Assembly (NCBI GenBank): GCA_017536475.1
Contig: JAFXHH010000012.1
Span: forward strand, 1 to 50,347
Reading direction: 5' to 3'
Source of the DNA: Clostridia bacterium
GTDB taxonomy: Bacteria > Bacillota > Clostridia > Oscillospirales > CAG-272
DNA length: 50,347 nt
Shown one piece after another: positions 32,877-42,204 of the stretch (position 1 is its first letter; every line of letters starts with the position of its first letter). The notes beneath the pieces are model-generated. The model ran no database searches. It was given only the letters and a program-made list of their open reading frames with translations, and had not been told where the DNA came from. A program made the translations under genes and the position numbers.

Positions 32877-33099
32877 AGTGATTTTTGATCTTGTTAAGAG
32901 GCTTCTCTTTAACTATAAATTCAGGCGTCGTATTTCTCCTGCGACCGCCTATCAACGCCAGGCCGTTGCCGTAGGTCGAAGACGGCAGCTTACGGTCTGA
33001 CTACATAGAGCATTCGGTGCGCCGCAAAGGGCGTGCCTTGAAGTCTTGCTCAAAATCGATATTAAAACGCATTGATAAGTAAGAAAGGCAGGTAATTTA
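32877..33099 (+). promoter_or_regulatory. Long structured 5' leader of RNase J
   Basis: About 220 bases of untranslated leader. It begins with GTTAAGAG / CTCTTTAAC, contains a CCGTA / TACGG stem around GTCGAAGAC (about 32970-32996), and an 8-bp stem GGTGCGCC (33016-33023) / GGCGTGCC (33030-33037). No ORF with a ribosome site is seen. It may be a target for self-regulation by RNase J or another cis element. Confidence 0.5.
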
Positions 33100-35133
33100 A
33101 TGGCAAAAAATAACTATAACAAAAAGTCCAATAACAGATATGAAAGATCCGATCGCCCCGGTGAGAAAAGATCCAAGGAGCAGATAAAAAAGCTGCCCGC
33201 TATGCAAAAGAAAAATTCGCACCGCGCAAAAGCGGTGCAGAAAGCCTCTGAGCAGCAGGTCAAGATCGACCTTGCGGAGTTGGAAACTGCTAAAAAAAGC
33301 GTGAAAAGCGAGACGGCTAAGAAGACCGCCAAGGTCGAATCGGGAAGCACGGGCAAGCGCAAGGCCCAGCCGAGCAGCGAGAAGCTCGTGCAGAACAAGC
33401 AGAACAAAAAGAAGCCGAGCAATAATCGTACAAAAGGCGAAAAAACCGTACCTTCGGTCAGATTCGACGAGAACGCCAAGGTTAGAATCATTCCACTCGG
33501 AGGCTTACATGAGATCGGCAAGAATATGACCGCGGTTGAATGCGGTGACGATATAATCATTATCGACTGCGGTCTCGCTTTCCCCGACGACGAGACTCCC
33601 GGCGTTGACCTTATAATTCCCGACGTGACCTACCTTGAGGCAAACGCCTCGAAGGTCCGCGGTATCGTTCTGACTCACGGACACGAGGACCATATCGGCG
33701 CGATACCCTACGTTCTGAGAAATATCAATCCCGTTATATACGGCACGAAGCTGACCGTGGGGATCGTGAGAAACAAGCTCAAGGAGTTTTCTCTCGACGT
33801 GACGCCCAAGCTCGTTGAGGTCAAGGCGGGAGATACGATAGCGCTTGGCGGTATGACCGTCGAGTTTATTCACGTCAATCACTCGATAGCCGACGCTTGC
33901 GCGCTCGCGATAAGAACTCCGCTTGGAACGATAGTTCATTCGGGAGATTTCAAGCTTGATCTTACTCCTATTGACGGAGAAATAATGGATATCACAAGGC
34001 TTGGCGAGATCGGAAAAGAGGGAGTTTTGCTCCTTATGTGCGAGTCTACCAACGCCGAAAGACCCGGAAGTACTCCGTCAGAGCGAAAGGTCGGATCGTC
34101 CCTTGAATATATCTTCGCAACTCACAAGAAAGAGCGAATAGTTATAGCAACGTTTTCGTCCAACGTTCACCGCGTTCAGCAGATTATCGACGCGGCGGCA
34201 AGACACGGCAGAAAGGTTGCGGTGACGGGACGCAGTATGCTCAACATAGTCGGCGCGGCGGTCGAGCTTGGCTATATGCACGTTCCCAAGGGAGTGCTTA
34301 TAGATATTTCGGAGATCAAAAAATATACTCCCGAGCAGCTGACCATAGTGACAACGGGAAGTCAGGGCGAGCCTATGAGCGCACTTTACCGAATGGCGTT
34401 CGGTGAGCACAGGGAGGTGCAGCTCTGCGTGAACGACGTGGTAGTCATCTCGTCGAGTGCGATACCAGGTAATGAAAAGCTCGTGGGCAGGATCATCAAC
34501 GAGCTTTGCAAGATCGGGGTCGAGGTCATACACGACGCGTCGGTAGAGGTGCACGTGTCGGGACACGCTTGTCAGGAGGAGCTCAAGCTTTTGCAGGCGC
34601 TTATAAGACCGAAATATTTTATGCCCGTGCACGGTGAATACAAGCATCTTGCGGCAAACCGCGATCTTGCCGTATCAATGGGCGTTGACCCGAAAAATAT
34701 CTTTATTTCGGATATAGGAAACGTTCTTGAAATAGATAAGAACGGAGCCCGCATCAGCGGAACGGTCAACGCGGGCAGAGTGCTCGTGGACGGATACGGA
34801 GTCGGGGACGTAGGAAACATCGTGCTTCGCGACAGACTCCTGCTCTCGCAAGACGGACTTATAGTAGTCGTTGCTACCGTAAGCTCGGACGGAGGATATC
34901 TGTTGTCGGGTCCCGATATCGTTTCCCGCGGATTCGTGTACGTTAAGGAGTCCGAGGATCTGATGGAGGAGATGAGAAAGGTCGTGCTCGAGACCGTTCA
35001 TAATTGTCTTTCCTCGGGCAGACGATCGGATTGGTATCAGATAAAAGGAAGGATCAGGGACGATCTCGCCAAGTTCATCTATACGACGACCAAGAGAAAG
35101 CCTATGATAATCCCTATGATAATGAACGTGTAA
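33100..35133 (+). CDS. rnj: Ribonuclease J with a basic N-terminal extension
   Basis: A 677-residue endonuclease/5'-3' exonuclease of the beta-CASP family, central to mRNA decay and rRNA maturation in Gram-positive bacteria. The metal site is THGHEDHIGA (H193, H195, D197, H198), preceded by VRIIPLGGLHEIGKNM; the beta-CASP part includes TGRSMLNIVGAAVELGY and VTTGSQGEPMSALYRMA, and HVSGHACQEELKLL with MPVHGEY completes the active site. The first ~125 residues are Lys/Ser/Ala-rich and disordered, absent in Bacillus RNase J1 (555 residues) and probably contacting RNA or partners. The C-terminal domain is present. AAAGGCAGG precedes the ATG. Confidence 0.96.
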   Translation: MAKNNYNKKSNNRYERSDRPGEKRSKEQIKKLPAMQKKNSHRAKAVQKASEQQVKIDLAELETAKKSVKSETAKKTAKVESGSTGKRKAQPSSEKLVQNKQNKKKPSNNRTKGEKTVPSVRFDENAKVRIIPLGGLHEIGKNMTAVECGDDIIIIDCGLAFPDDETPGVDLIIPDVTYLEANASKVRGIVLTHGHEDHIGAIPYVLRNINPVIYGTKLTVGIVRNKLKEFSLDVTPKLVEVKAGDTIALGGMTVEFIHVNHSIADACALAIRTPLGTIVHSGDFKLDLTPIDGEIMDITRLGEIGKEGVLLLMCESTNAERPGSTPSERKVGSSLEYIFATHKKERIVIATFSSNVHRVQQIIDAAARHGRKVAVTGRSMLNIVGAAVELGYMHVPKGVLIDISEIKKYTPEQLTIVTTGSQGEPMSALYRMAFGEHREVQLCVNDVVVISSSAIPGNEKLVGRIINELCKIGVEVIHDASVEVHVSGHACQEELKLLQALIRPKYFMPVHGEYKHLAANRDLAVSMGVDPKNIFISDIGNVLEIDKNGARISGTVNAGRVLVDGYGVGDVGNIVLRDRLLLSQDGLIVVVATVSSDGGYLLSGPDIVSRGFVYVKESEDLMEEMRKVVLETVHNCLSSGRRSDWYQIKGRIRDDLAKFIYTTTKRKPMIIPMIMNV

Positions 35134-35311
35134 GTCGGTAATTGTCATTTAAGGCATATTTCTTGAAAAAATGAAGGGAAAAAATGCGAAAAGTTTTCGC
35201 CTTGTTCATAATCTGTTCAATTCGCCTTCACTTGACTATACTATAATAAGGGATGTTTATGCCTATGCGCAAGCAGAGCTATATTAAATTTAACGAAAAG
35301 GTGGAACCATA

Positions 35312-37051
35312 ATGGGAAAAAACAACAAAAATCCTAATAAGTACGGACAAAAAAGCAAAATGGATAAGGCCGTTGCTATAGCTTGTATAGTATTCGTTGT
35401 CCTGATCGTTGCAGTATTTGCCGTTACCGCAGTAAACGAGGCGGGAGTGTTCATTCGTTTGACGAAAAACGTCTCGGGTGCAACTATCGACGTAGACGGT
35501 GCAATGATGAGCTTCTTTATGAACGACTCTATCGTAAACTTCTACAACAACCACTACGCATACATGATGTACGGCTTGATAAGCCTTGATCTTACCAAAG
35601 ATCTCAATGATCAGACCGTTTCGGCTACCGATGCGTATTATACGGGTGCTACCAGCGGAGTGACCTGGTACGATTACTTCCTCAGCACAGTAAAGAGTGA
35701 GGTTACCTATTACGTAACTCTTGCAGAGGCTGCAAAGAACGTTAAGGACAAGGACCTTTCTCTTGACAAAGAGGATCATGCGGCTATTGACGACATAATC
35801 AAGAGCATTGACAAGAGCCTCAAGGAAAACGGCGTAAGCTACAGCGACTGGTACGGTAAGGGCGTTACGAAGAAGGACGTTCGTAAGTGCTACGAGCTCA
35901 TCTATCTCGCTACCAACTTTGCTGAATATATGCAGGAAAAGTACGAGCTTGAGCTTGACGAGGATACCGATAACAAGATCGTTAACAAGTACGTAGATGA
36001 CCACAAGGAAGATTTCTATACCGCAGAGGTCCTTAAGTACGTTATTTCCGTAGCAGGAAACAAGTATGATACCGATGCTCTTTACGATGCAGCCGTTCTT
36101 AAGGCTAAGGATGCAGCGGCTAAGATCTCCGGTGCAGCTAGCATCGAGGAGTTCTTCTCTCTGATCGAGGAGTATGAGTCCGAGCTCGCAGAAACCGAGA
36201 CCACTGAAGAGTCCTCGAAAGAAGAAACCACTGAGGAATCTACCACCGAGGGAACGACCAAGGAAGAGACCTCCGAGCCTACTCTTGAGGAGAAGGTTGA
36301 GGATAACAAGGTAGTTATCGAATATGAGTCCGGAAACGATCTTGGCGACTGGCTCTTTGGCAGCGAGGATAACAGCGCGGCAGAAGAGGGCGATTGCTCC
36401 TATTTCGTAGAGACCGAGACCAAAGAGGAGACCACCAAGAAGACCAAGGACGTAGAGGAGGCTGCCGAGGATAAGGGAACTACCAACAGCACCGGCACCA
36501 AGAAGACCTATGAAGTAACCAACGTTACTATTTACTACGTTCTTTCTCCCAGCAGCATCAATACCGATAAGACTCACGATTTTGGATATATCGTATCCAG
36601 TGATAAGAAGTCGCTTGAGACGTTCGTTAAGAAGCTCAATGAAGCTATGAAGAGCGACGATATGACTAAGGAAAAGTTCGTTGAGATCGCAGAGGCGCTT
36701 AAGGGTGAGTTGTCGTCCGACGTCACTACCTTTGAGTACAACTCCGGCGAAAAGCAGTCTGAGGGCGTGTTCAATGAAAAGTATAAGGTGTTGAACGAGT
36801 GGCTCGAGGACGATGCTCGTGCTAAGGGAGATCTCTCCGAGATCATTGAGGTAAAGGTTGATAGCAAGACTACCAACTATGCCGTACTGTTCTTCGAGGA
36901 TCACAACGAGGCGACCTGGTATGTAGCTGCGTATGCGGGAGTTGTCAGCGAGAAGTTCGACGAGTGGTACGAGGCAGAGTGCAAGGAAAATCCCTTGACC
37001 TTCAACACCGACGCGCTTGAGAAGATCAACACCATCAGATTTTACAATTAA
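35312..37051 (+). CDS. Membrane-anchored protein resembling SurA/PrsA-type foldases
   Basis: A 579-residue exported protein with a basic N-terminus, one transmembrane helix (about 19-41) and a large extracytoplasmic part. The segment just after the helix (VSGATIDVDGAMMSFFMND) and the following helices resemble the SurA N-terminal chaperone domain, in which a short strand precedes helical bundles. A Glu/Thr-rich linker occupies about 290-330 and 365-400 (runs such as ETTEESSKEETTEEST), dividing the chaperone-like parts. I see no clear rotamase signature. A role in folding exported proteins is inferred. GGTGG lies 8 bases upstream of the ATG. Confidence 0.6.
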   Translation: MGKNNKNPNKYGQKSKMDKAVAIACIVFVVLIVAVFAVTAVNEAGVFIRLTKNVSGATIDVDGAMMSFFMNDSIVNFYNNHYAYMMYGLISLDLTKDLNDQTVSATDAYYTGATSGVTWYDYFLSTVKSEVTYYVTLAEAAKNVKDKDLSLDKEDHAAIDDIIKSIDKSLKENGVSYSDWYGKGVTKKDVRKCYELIYLATNFAEYMQEKYELELDEDTDNKIVNKYVDDHKEDFYTAEVLKYVISVAGNKYDTDALYDAAVLKAKDAAAKISGAASIEEFFSLIEEYESELAETETTEESSKEETTEESTTEGTTKEETSEPTLEEKVEDNKVVIEYESGNDLGDWLFGSEDNSAAEEGDCSYFVETETKEETTKKTKDVEEAAEDKGTTNSTGTKKTYEVTNVTIYYVLSPSSINTDKTHDFGYIVSSDKKSLETFVKKLNEAMKSDDMTKEKFVEIAEALKGELSSDVTTFEYNSGEKQSEGVFNEKYKVLNEWLEDDARAKGDLSEIIEVKVDSKTTNYAVLFFEDHNEATWYVAAYAGVVSEKFDEWYEAECKENPLTFNTDALEKINTIRFYN

Positions 37052-37098
37052 TTGACAAAACAAAGGGCTGCCGCTTAAAGTGACAGCCCTATGTCAAT
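37051..37098 (+). terminator. Nested inverted repeat after the SurA-like gene
   Basis: Outer arms ATTGACA / TGTCAAT and inner arms AGGGCTG (37064-37070) / CAGCCCT (37084-37090) fold together. There is no T-run, so it may be an mRNA 3'-end stabiliser or weak terminator. Confidence 0.5.
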
Positions 37099-37171
37099 AA
37101 ATATAATTATTGCATACTATATTGATAGTAATCGTTTGAGCAAAATTCATTGATGATTTTGGAGATTTTAT

Positions 37172-37852
37172 ATGGTAATCGATCAAAAGCAAACCACGGT
37201 TGCGTACCGTTGTCCCGAGTGCGGCTCGGGAGTTATCAGCCTCGTCGGACTTTTTTCTCTGTCGGCGGATATGGTCAAGCTGAAGTGCACCTGTGGAAAG
37301 AGCGAGATGCAGGTGGTCTACCGCAGGGACGACGGACAGATGAGAGTGTCTATTCCTTGTATCTTCTGCAATAAGCCGCACACGTATACGGTAAACGGAA
37401 AGATGTTCTTTTCCAAGGATATATTTCTTTTGCCGTGTCCGTATTCCGATATCAATATCGGATTCGTGGGAGATGCAAACAAGGTCAAGGCGGAGCTTGC
37501 ACGCACCGAGCTTGAGCTGCTCGACATTCTTGAGGAAAACGGGATCAGCGATTTCAAGAGTCTGCACGGTGACGAGGAGACCTTGCCCGACCCTCAGGTG
37601 CTTGACGTTATAACCTATATCGTAAGCGATCTTGATGCCGAGGGCAAGATATATTGTAAGTGTTACCCCGAGGGCAGAGAGCCTTTGCCCGACGGCGAGC
37701 TTGACCGTGATGACTCCGAATACGAGGTCGAGGTCTCCGACGAGGGAGTAAGCATTCGTTGTGCAAAATGCGGCGCGAAAAAGCTGATACCTACTGACTC
37801 GATGCTGACCGCACACGCGTTTTTGAACAGTGATTATCTGAAATTGGAATAA
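37172..37852 (+). CDS. Zinc-ribbon protein of unknown function
   Basis: A 226-residue cytoplasmic protein with several CxxC or CxC pairs: CPEC (14-17), CTCGKS (about 38-43), CIFC (about 63-66), and a late CAKC (about 203-206). These suggest two or more zinc ribbons around a mixed alpha/beta core; the middle (about 105-175) is helical and acidic. No signal peptide. Function not recognised; zinc ribbons of this kind occur in nucleic acid-binding and adaptor proteins. ATG at 37172. Confidence 0.7.
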   Translation: MVIDQKQTTVAYRCPECGSGVISLVGLFSLSADMVKLKCTCGKSEMQVVYRRDDGQMRVSIPCIFCNKPHTYTVNGKMFFSKDIFLLPCPYSDINIGFVGDANKVKAELARTELELLDILEENGISDFKSLHGDEETLPDPQVLDVITYIVSDLDAEGKIYCKCYPEGREPLPDGELDRDDSEYEVEVSDEGVSIRCAKCGAKKLIPTDSMLTAHAFLNSDYLKLE

Positions 37853-37896
37853 TTCGAGAGACTTCAAAAAAAGGCAGATGCCAACATTTTTGACAG

Positions 37897-37940
37897 ACCG
37901 AGAGGGCGCTTTTCGAAAAGAAAAGCGCCCTCGGTGTTAT
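37897..37940. terminator. Terminator between convergent genes
   Basis: ACCGAGAGGGCGCTTTT / AAAAGCGCCCTCGGT stem with a two-base bulge, between the zinc-ribbon gene and the microprotein gene. Confidence 0.75.
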
Positions 37941-37952
37941 TCACCCAGCGGA

Positions 37953-38051
37953 TCAGTTACAGCCGCAGCAGCAGTTGATAACGATAAGAGCAACGATGAG
38001 AATCCAGATCCATTCGCTGTTGAAAAGAGAGCAAAGACAGTTGTTATTCAT
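37953..38051 (-). CDS. Cys-rich 32-residue membrane microprotein
   Basis: A 32-residue frame with a very strong AAGGAGGAT site seven bases before its ATG (38049-38051). The product begins MNNNCLCSLFNSEW, continues as a hydrophobic helix (WIWILIVALIVI) and ends in a cluster of cysteines (NCCCGCN). Pattern: an Asn/Cys head, one membrane-spanning or -attached helix and a Cys-rich tail. Comparable tiny proteins are known in spore-forming Clostridia and some are spore-associated, but I cannot name the family. A terminator follows its stop at 37897-37940. Real translation is supported by the ribosome site and sensible composition. Confidence 0.7.
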   Translation of the reverse strand: MNNNCLCSLFNSEWIWILIVALIVINCCCGCN

Positions 38052-38201
38052 AATATCCTCCTTGAGATGATATGTGGTTTGAATTGAGAAGGTCGTTCTC
38101 ACTATCATAATATGTAGATACTCAAAGAACGTGCAGGGATTTTGTCGATTTTTTGCGGTCTGAAGATTACAATACGAATTGTAAAAAAATCGATAACCCT
38201 A

Positions 38202-38230
38202 TTGCAGAAAACGAGAAAATATGTTAAAAT
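38202..38230 (+). promoter_or_regulatory. Promoter of lepA-hemW
   Basis: TTGCAG (38202-38207), 17-bp spacer, TAAAAT (38225-38230), 49 bases before the lepA ATG. Confidence 0.7.
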
Positions 38231-38278
38231 ATAATATTGATACAGAAATATCCACTTTTGAATGGAGATAAAAAATCG

Positions 38279-40099
38279 ATGTCACAGTCAGACAGAATGA
38301 AAAAGATAAGAAACTTCTCTATAATCGCGCATATCGACCACGGTAAATCCACGCTTGCGGATCGAATCCTCGAGTCCACGCAGGCGGTCTCGAAGCGCGA
38401 GATGGAGGAGCAGGTTCTTGACAATATGGACCTCGAAAAAGAGAGAGGTATTACTATCAAGGCAAGGGCTGTAAAATTGGACTACGTCGCGCCCGACGGG
38501 GAGCAGTACGTGTTCAATCTTATAGATACCCCCGGTCACGTCGACTTCAACTACGAGGTGTCGAGATCGCTCAACGCCTGCGACGGCGCGCTTCTGGTCG
38601 TTGACGCGACTCAGGGAATCGAGGCGCAGACGCTTGCAAACGCGTATCTTGCCGTAGATGCAGACCTTGAGATAATTCCCGTAATCAACAAGATAGATCT
38701 GCCGAGTGCAGACATCGACCGAGCGAGGAACGAGATCGAGGAGCAGATCGGCATAGTTGCGGAGGGCTGTCCTGCAGTCTCGGCAAAGACGGGACTTAAT
38801 ATAGAGCAGGTGCTTGAGGCGGTCGTGCGTGATATTCCCGCACCCAAGGGTGATGAGAACGCGCCGCTTAAGTGCCTCATATTCGATTCATATTACGACA
38901 GCTATCTCGGCGTCGTGGTCAACGTCAGAGTGTTCGACGGTAAGCTTCGCGCGGGCGACAGAATAAGACTTATGAGCACGGGCAAGGAGTTTGACGTCGT
39001 TGAGGTCGGAACGATGGAAGCGTTCGGACTTTGCAGATGCGACGAGCTGTGCGCGGGAGAGGTTGGATACATTACTGCCTCTATCAAGAGCGTTGGCGAT
39101 ACCCGAGTCGGCGATACGGTCACGCTTGCGAATGATCCTGCCAAGGAGGCTCTGCCCGGATTTAAGTCGGCACAGCCGATGGTCTTTGCGGGAATATATC
39201 CCGCGGACGGTGCAAAGTACGGCGACCTTCGCGACGCGCTCGACAAGCTTCAGCTCAACGATGCGGCGCTCACCTTTGAGCCCGAGACGTCGGCGGCTCT
39301 CGGTTTCGGTTTCCGTTGCGGATTTTTGGGACTTCTCCACATGGAGATCATAGAGGAGCGACTTGAGAGAGAGTTTAATCTCGATCTTATTACCACCGCC
39401 CCCGGTGTTATTTACGAGGTCAACCTCCGCACGGGTGAGACGGTTATGATAGACAACCCCTCGAATTATCCCTCTGCGGACGTAATAGAGGTTGCCAAGG
39501 AGCCGCTTGTCAAGGCGAGCATCATCACGCCTACCGAGTTCGTTGGCGGACTTATGGATCTTTGCCAGGACAGACGAGGCATTTTCAACGATATGAAATA
39601 TCTCGACAGCACCAGAGTCGAGCTTCACTACGATCTGCCTCTCAACGAGATCATATACGACTTTTTCGATGCGCTCAAGAGCCGTTCGCGCGGCTACGCG
39701 TCGCTCGACTACGAGCTTAAGGGCTACGAGCCCTCGAAGCTTGTCAAGCTCGACTTTTTGCTCAACGGAGAGCAGGTTGACGCGCTTTCCTTTATAGTTC
39801 ACGAGGAAAAGGCGTATTCGAGAGCGAGAAGGACTGCGGAAAAGCTCAAGGAGAACATCCCGAGACAGCTTTTCGAGATACCGATCCAGGCGGCGATCGG
39901 CGCAAAGGTCATCGCGCGCGAGACCGTCAAGGCTATGAGAAAAGACGTACTTGCAAAGTGCTACGGCGGAGATATTACCCGAAAGAAGAAGCTGCTTGAA
40001 AAGCAGAAGGAGGGTAAGAAAAAGATGCGTCAGCTCGGCTCGGTACAGGTATCGCCCGAGGCGTTTATGGCGGTGCTCAAGCTCGGAGATGACGACTGA
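38279..40099 (+). CDS. lepA: Translation elongation factor 4
   Basis: A 606-residue translational GTPase that binds the ribosome and can drive back-translocation; it helps at initiation and under stress. The P-loop is AHIDHGKST (17-25), then [11 protein letters not shown] (switch I), DTPGHVDF and NKIDLPSAD; the LepA C-terminal domain (about 490-606) ends in [16 protein letters not shown]. Length is standard. Start at ATG 38279 with GGAG 12 bases upstream; an in-frame start at 38237 is less likely. hemW starts 2 bases after its stop. Confidence 0.97.
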   Translation: MSQSDRMKKIRNFSIIAHIDHGKSTLADRILESTQAVSKREMEEQVLDNMDLEKERGITIKARAVKLDYVAPDGEQYVFNLIDTPGHVDFNYEVSRSLNACDGALLVVDATQGIEAQTLANAYLAVDADLEIIPVINKIDLPSADIDRARNEIEEQIGIVAEGCPAVSAKTGLNIEQVLEAVVRDIPAPKGDENAPLKCLIFDSYYDSYLGVVVNVRVFDGKLRAGDRIRLMSTGKEFDVVEVGTMEAFGLCRCDELCAGEVGYITASIKSVGDTRVGDTVTLANDPAKEALPGFKSAQPMVFAGIYPADGAKYGDLRDALDKLQLNDAALTFEPETSAALGFGFRCGFLGLLHMEIIEERLEREFNLDLITTAPGVIYEVNLRTGETVMIDNPSNYPSADVIEVAKEPLVKASIITPTEFVGGLMDLCQDRRGIFNDMKYLDSTRVELHYDLPLNEIIYDFFDALKSRSRGYASLDYELKGYEPSKLVKLDFLLNGEQVDALSFIVHEEKAYSRARRTAEKLKENIPRQLFEIPIQAAIGAKVIARETVKAMRKDVLAKCYGGDITRKKKLLEKQKEGKKKMRQLGSVQVSPEAFMAVLKLGDDD

Positions 40100-40100
40100 T

Positions 40101-41276
40101 ATGAAGGAATTTCGAGGCTTCGTCGGCAAAGAGGGGCGACCGAAAAACGTCGGAATATACGTCCACGTGCCGTTTTGTCTGTCGAAGTGTCACTATTGCG
40201 ATTTTTGCTCGGTCACAGGCGCGGACGGGTCAAAAAAAGACGCGTACGTTTCGCGGATCTGCTCTGAAATAGGAGATTTTGCCGACAAGATAAAGCAAAC
40301 GGGAGAACTGCCGCAGACAGATACCGTCTATTTCGGCGGCGGAACGCCCACGCTGATGAGTGCGGGGCAATTTGCGCGTATTCTTGAAGCTGTGGAGTCG
40401 AATTTCGGCATATCCGCGGGCGCGGAGATCACCGCCGAGTGCAATCCGAGATCGATCGGACTCGAGGGGTTATCCGACCTGCGAGGGCTGGGTGTAAACC
40501 GATTGAGTATAGGCATGCAGAGTATTCACGACAGCGAGCTGCGCGTGCTTGGCCGTATTCACGGATCGGGAGATTTTCTTGAGACCTATGGCGCGGCAAG
40601 GAAGGCGGGATTTGACAATATTTCGGTCGATCTGATGTATGGAATACCAAACCAGACGCGAGAAACCTTAAAAAAATCCGTCGAAGGACTTGCCATGCTT
40701 GCCCCCGAGCATATTTCCTCCTATGCGCTAACGGTAGAGGAGGGAACGAACTTCCACCGCCGCCGCGACAGTCTTGATCTGCCCGACGAGGATACGGTCA
40801 GTGATATGTACGACGATATGGGCGAGATCTTGGCAAAATACGGCTATCACAAATACGAGATCAGCAATTTCTCGAAAAAGGGTAGGGAGTCACGGCACAA
40901 TCTGAAGTATTGGACCTACGGGAACTATCTCGGCTTCGGCTCTGCCGCGCATTCGTACTTTGACGGCGTTCGTTTTGCACATTCCCGTGATATAGATGCA
41001 TATATTGAGGGGAAATGTACGATAATAGACGTAGAGCCGATCGGCAAACGCGAGGCTATGAACGAGTACGTTATGCTCGGAATGAGACTTTCAGAGGGAA
41101 TCGACATTTTGGATTTTAAAGCGCGGTTCGGCGAGGATTTTCTCTGTATTTTTGATAAAATCAAGCAATATTCTCTCGATTTTGTCGAGATAACCGATAA
41201 AAAATGCAGATTTACCGAAAAGGGCACGTTTGTCAGCAATAGTATTCTTTCGGACGTGCTTGACTTTGGCGAATGA
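40101..41276 (+). CDS. hemW: HemW, radical SAM haem chaperone
   Basis: A 391-residue radical SAM protein related to coproporphyrinogen dehydrogenase HemN. The [4Fe-4S] cysteines are C26, C30 and C33 in VPFCLSKCHYCDF, with YFGGGTPTLMS and the EITAECNP block for SAM binding, and the HemN C-terminal domain (RHNLKYWTYGNYLGFGSAAH). HemW binds haem and delivers it to haem proteins; older annotations call it oxygen-independent coproporphyrinogen III oxidase. Sits one base after the lepA stop, a common lepA-hemW pair; the usual next gene hrcA and the dnaK chaperone genes are not present here. Confidence 0.95.
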   Translation: MKEFRGFVGKEGRPKNVGIYVHVPFCLSKCHYCDFCSVTGADGSKKDAYVSRICSEIGDFADKIKQTGELPQTDTVYFGGGTPTLMSAGQFARILEAVESNFGISAGAEITAECNPRSIGLEGLSDLRGLGVNRLSIGMQSIHDSELRVLGRIHGSGDFLETYGAARKAGFDNISVDLMYGIPNQTRETLKKSVEGLAMLAPEHISSYALTVEEGTNFHRRRDSLDLPDEDTVSDMYDDMGEILAKYGYHKYEISNFSKKGRESRHNLKYWTYGNYLGFGSAAHSYFDGVRFAHSRDIDAYIEGKCTIIDVEPIGKREAMNEYVMLGMRLSEGIDILDFKARFGEDFLCIFDKIKQYSLDFVEITDKKCRFTEKGTFVSNSILSDVLDFGE

Positions 41277-41348
41277 CGTCGCATTGTGCTTTTAGATAAA
41301 AAAATTATATCAAATCAAAAAAAAGTGTAAAAAATGCACAAAACACTA

Positions 41349-41377
41349 TTGACAAAATAAAAATTCTGTGCTACAAT
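41349..41377 (+). promoter_or_regulatory. Promoter of the DUF1292 gene
   Basis: TTGACA (41349-41354), 17-bp spacer, TACAAT (41372-41377), 101 bases before the ATG. Confidence 0.8.
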
Positions 41378-41478
41378 ATAGGTGTAAAGGAAAGATGCCA
41401 ACGGCGCAAGTTGTACGGTCTCGTGCAACAAGCATTTATATATAGTTCGGAGTTAAGAGGAAAGAGAGGTACAGTCCC

Positions 41479-41787
41479 ATGGCTACAGAAAAGAACAACG
41501 AGACGCAGAACGAAGAAGAGATCGACATAATAACCTTGACCGACGAAGACGGAAAGGAGATCGATTTCGAGGTCATAGGAGACGCGGAGATCGACGGTGT
41601 CATCTATTTTGCTATGACTCCCGCGGGAGCAGAGGCAAATAACGAGGGCATAATCGAATACGTACTGCTCAAACTTGAAAAGGACGAAGAAGGCGAAGAG
41701 GTTTACGTCACCGTTGACGACGAAGATGAATTTGATAAGGTCGCTAATTTCTTCGATGACTTGTTTGATGAGGATTACGACGCTTGA
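41479..41787 (+). CDS. DUF1292 (YrzB-like) acidic protein
   Basis: A 102-residue very acidic cytoplasmic protein. The core (DIITLTDEDGKEIDFEVIGDAEIDGVIYFAMTP...) is the DUF1292 beta-rich domain typical of Firmicutes, where the gene is often near alaS, yrrK or other housekeeping genes. No catalytic residues; the function is unknown. Preceded by its own promoter and a GAGG-type site. Next to it, downstream, lie the spaced repeats and the non-coding RNA. Confidence 0.88.
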   Translation: MATEKNNETQNEEEIDIITLTDEDGKEIDFEVIGDAEIDGVIYFAMTPAGAEANNEGIIEYVLLKLEKDEEGEEVYVTVDDEDEFDKVANFFDDLFDEDYDA

Positions 41788-41830
41788 TCTTTGCGAGAAG
41801 GTCGTTTGAAATTTGAATATTAATTAAGTT

Positions 41831-42066
41831 ACTACGCCAATGGAAATATAAGATTTAAATTCAAATTAAGGGTTATCAACAAAAATCAAAAAGGTATAAG
41901 CCAATGGAAATTTAAATTTTGTGCGTGACGTGAGTGGACGGAAGATATTTAAAAGAAGAATAAACACGTAAATTTTAACGGTATAAGCCAATGGAAATTT
42001 GATATTTAAACATAATCATAGGTTTTTGAACATATCATATTTTAGGTATAGGCCAATGAGAAAATA
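41831..42066 (+). repeat. Four spaced ~20-bp direct repeats (iteron-like)
   Basis: The motif GTATAAGCCAATGGAAATT occurs at 41895-41913 and 41982-42000 exactly, at 41831-41850 (core GCCAATGGAAAT) and at 42047-42066 (GTATAGGCCAATGAGAAAAT) with changes. Distances between the GCC cores are 64, 87 and 65 bases, near multiples of 21.5 bp, so all copies would face the same side of the helix. The intervening DNA is A+T rich and unrelated between gaps. A DnaA-box-like TTATCAACA is at 41874-41882. No ORF runs through it. Confidence 0.85.
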
Positions 42067-42122
42067 AGTTTTTATTCGAAACAAACGCAATTTGTGAAGG
42101 ATTCGTTTTGAATCATTAAGAA

Positions 42123-42165
42123 TGCCCGTGGGTGAAAAGCTTGTTTTAGCCCACGGGCGACTGCT
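42123..42165. terminator. Strong hairpin between the repeats and the RNA gene
   Basis: GCCCGTGGG (42124-42132) / CCCACGGGC (42150-42158) with an inner AAAA/TTTT pairing, followed by CTGCTTTT. It separates the repeats from the structured RNA. Confidence 0.75.
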
Positions 42166-42204
42166 TTTAATAATTAAAATCCTGCTTAGTTCGTGATATT
42201 CGCT

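Noticed and set aside
35279..37063. 594-residue minus-strand frame opposite the SurA-like gene
   Set aside because: Shadow of the real gene, no ribosome site, low-complexity Leu/Val-rich product.
41831..42066. CRISPR array
   Set aside because: Only four ~20-bp repeats with gaps of 44-67 bp of uneven length and no cas genes; the repeat is too short and the spacing too irregular.
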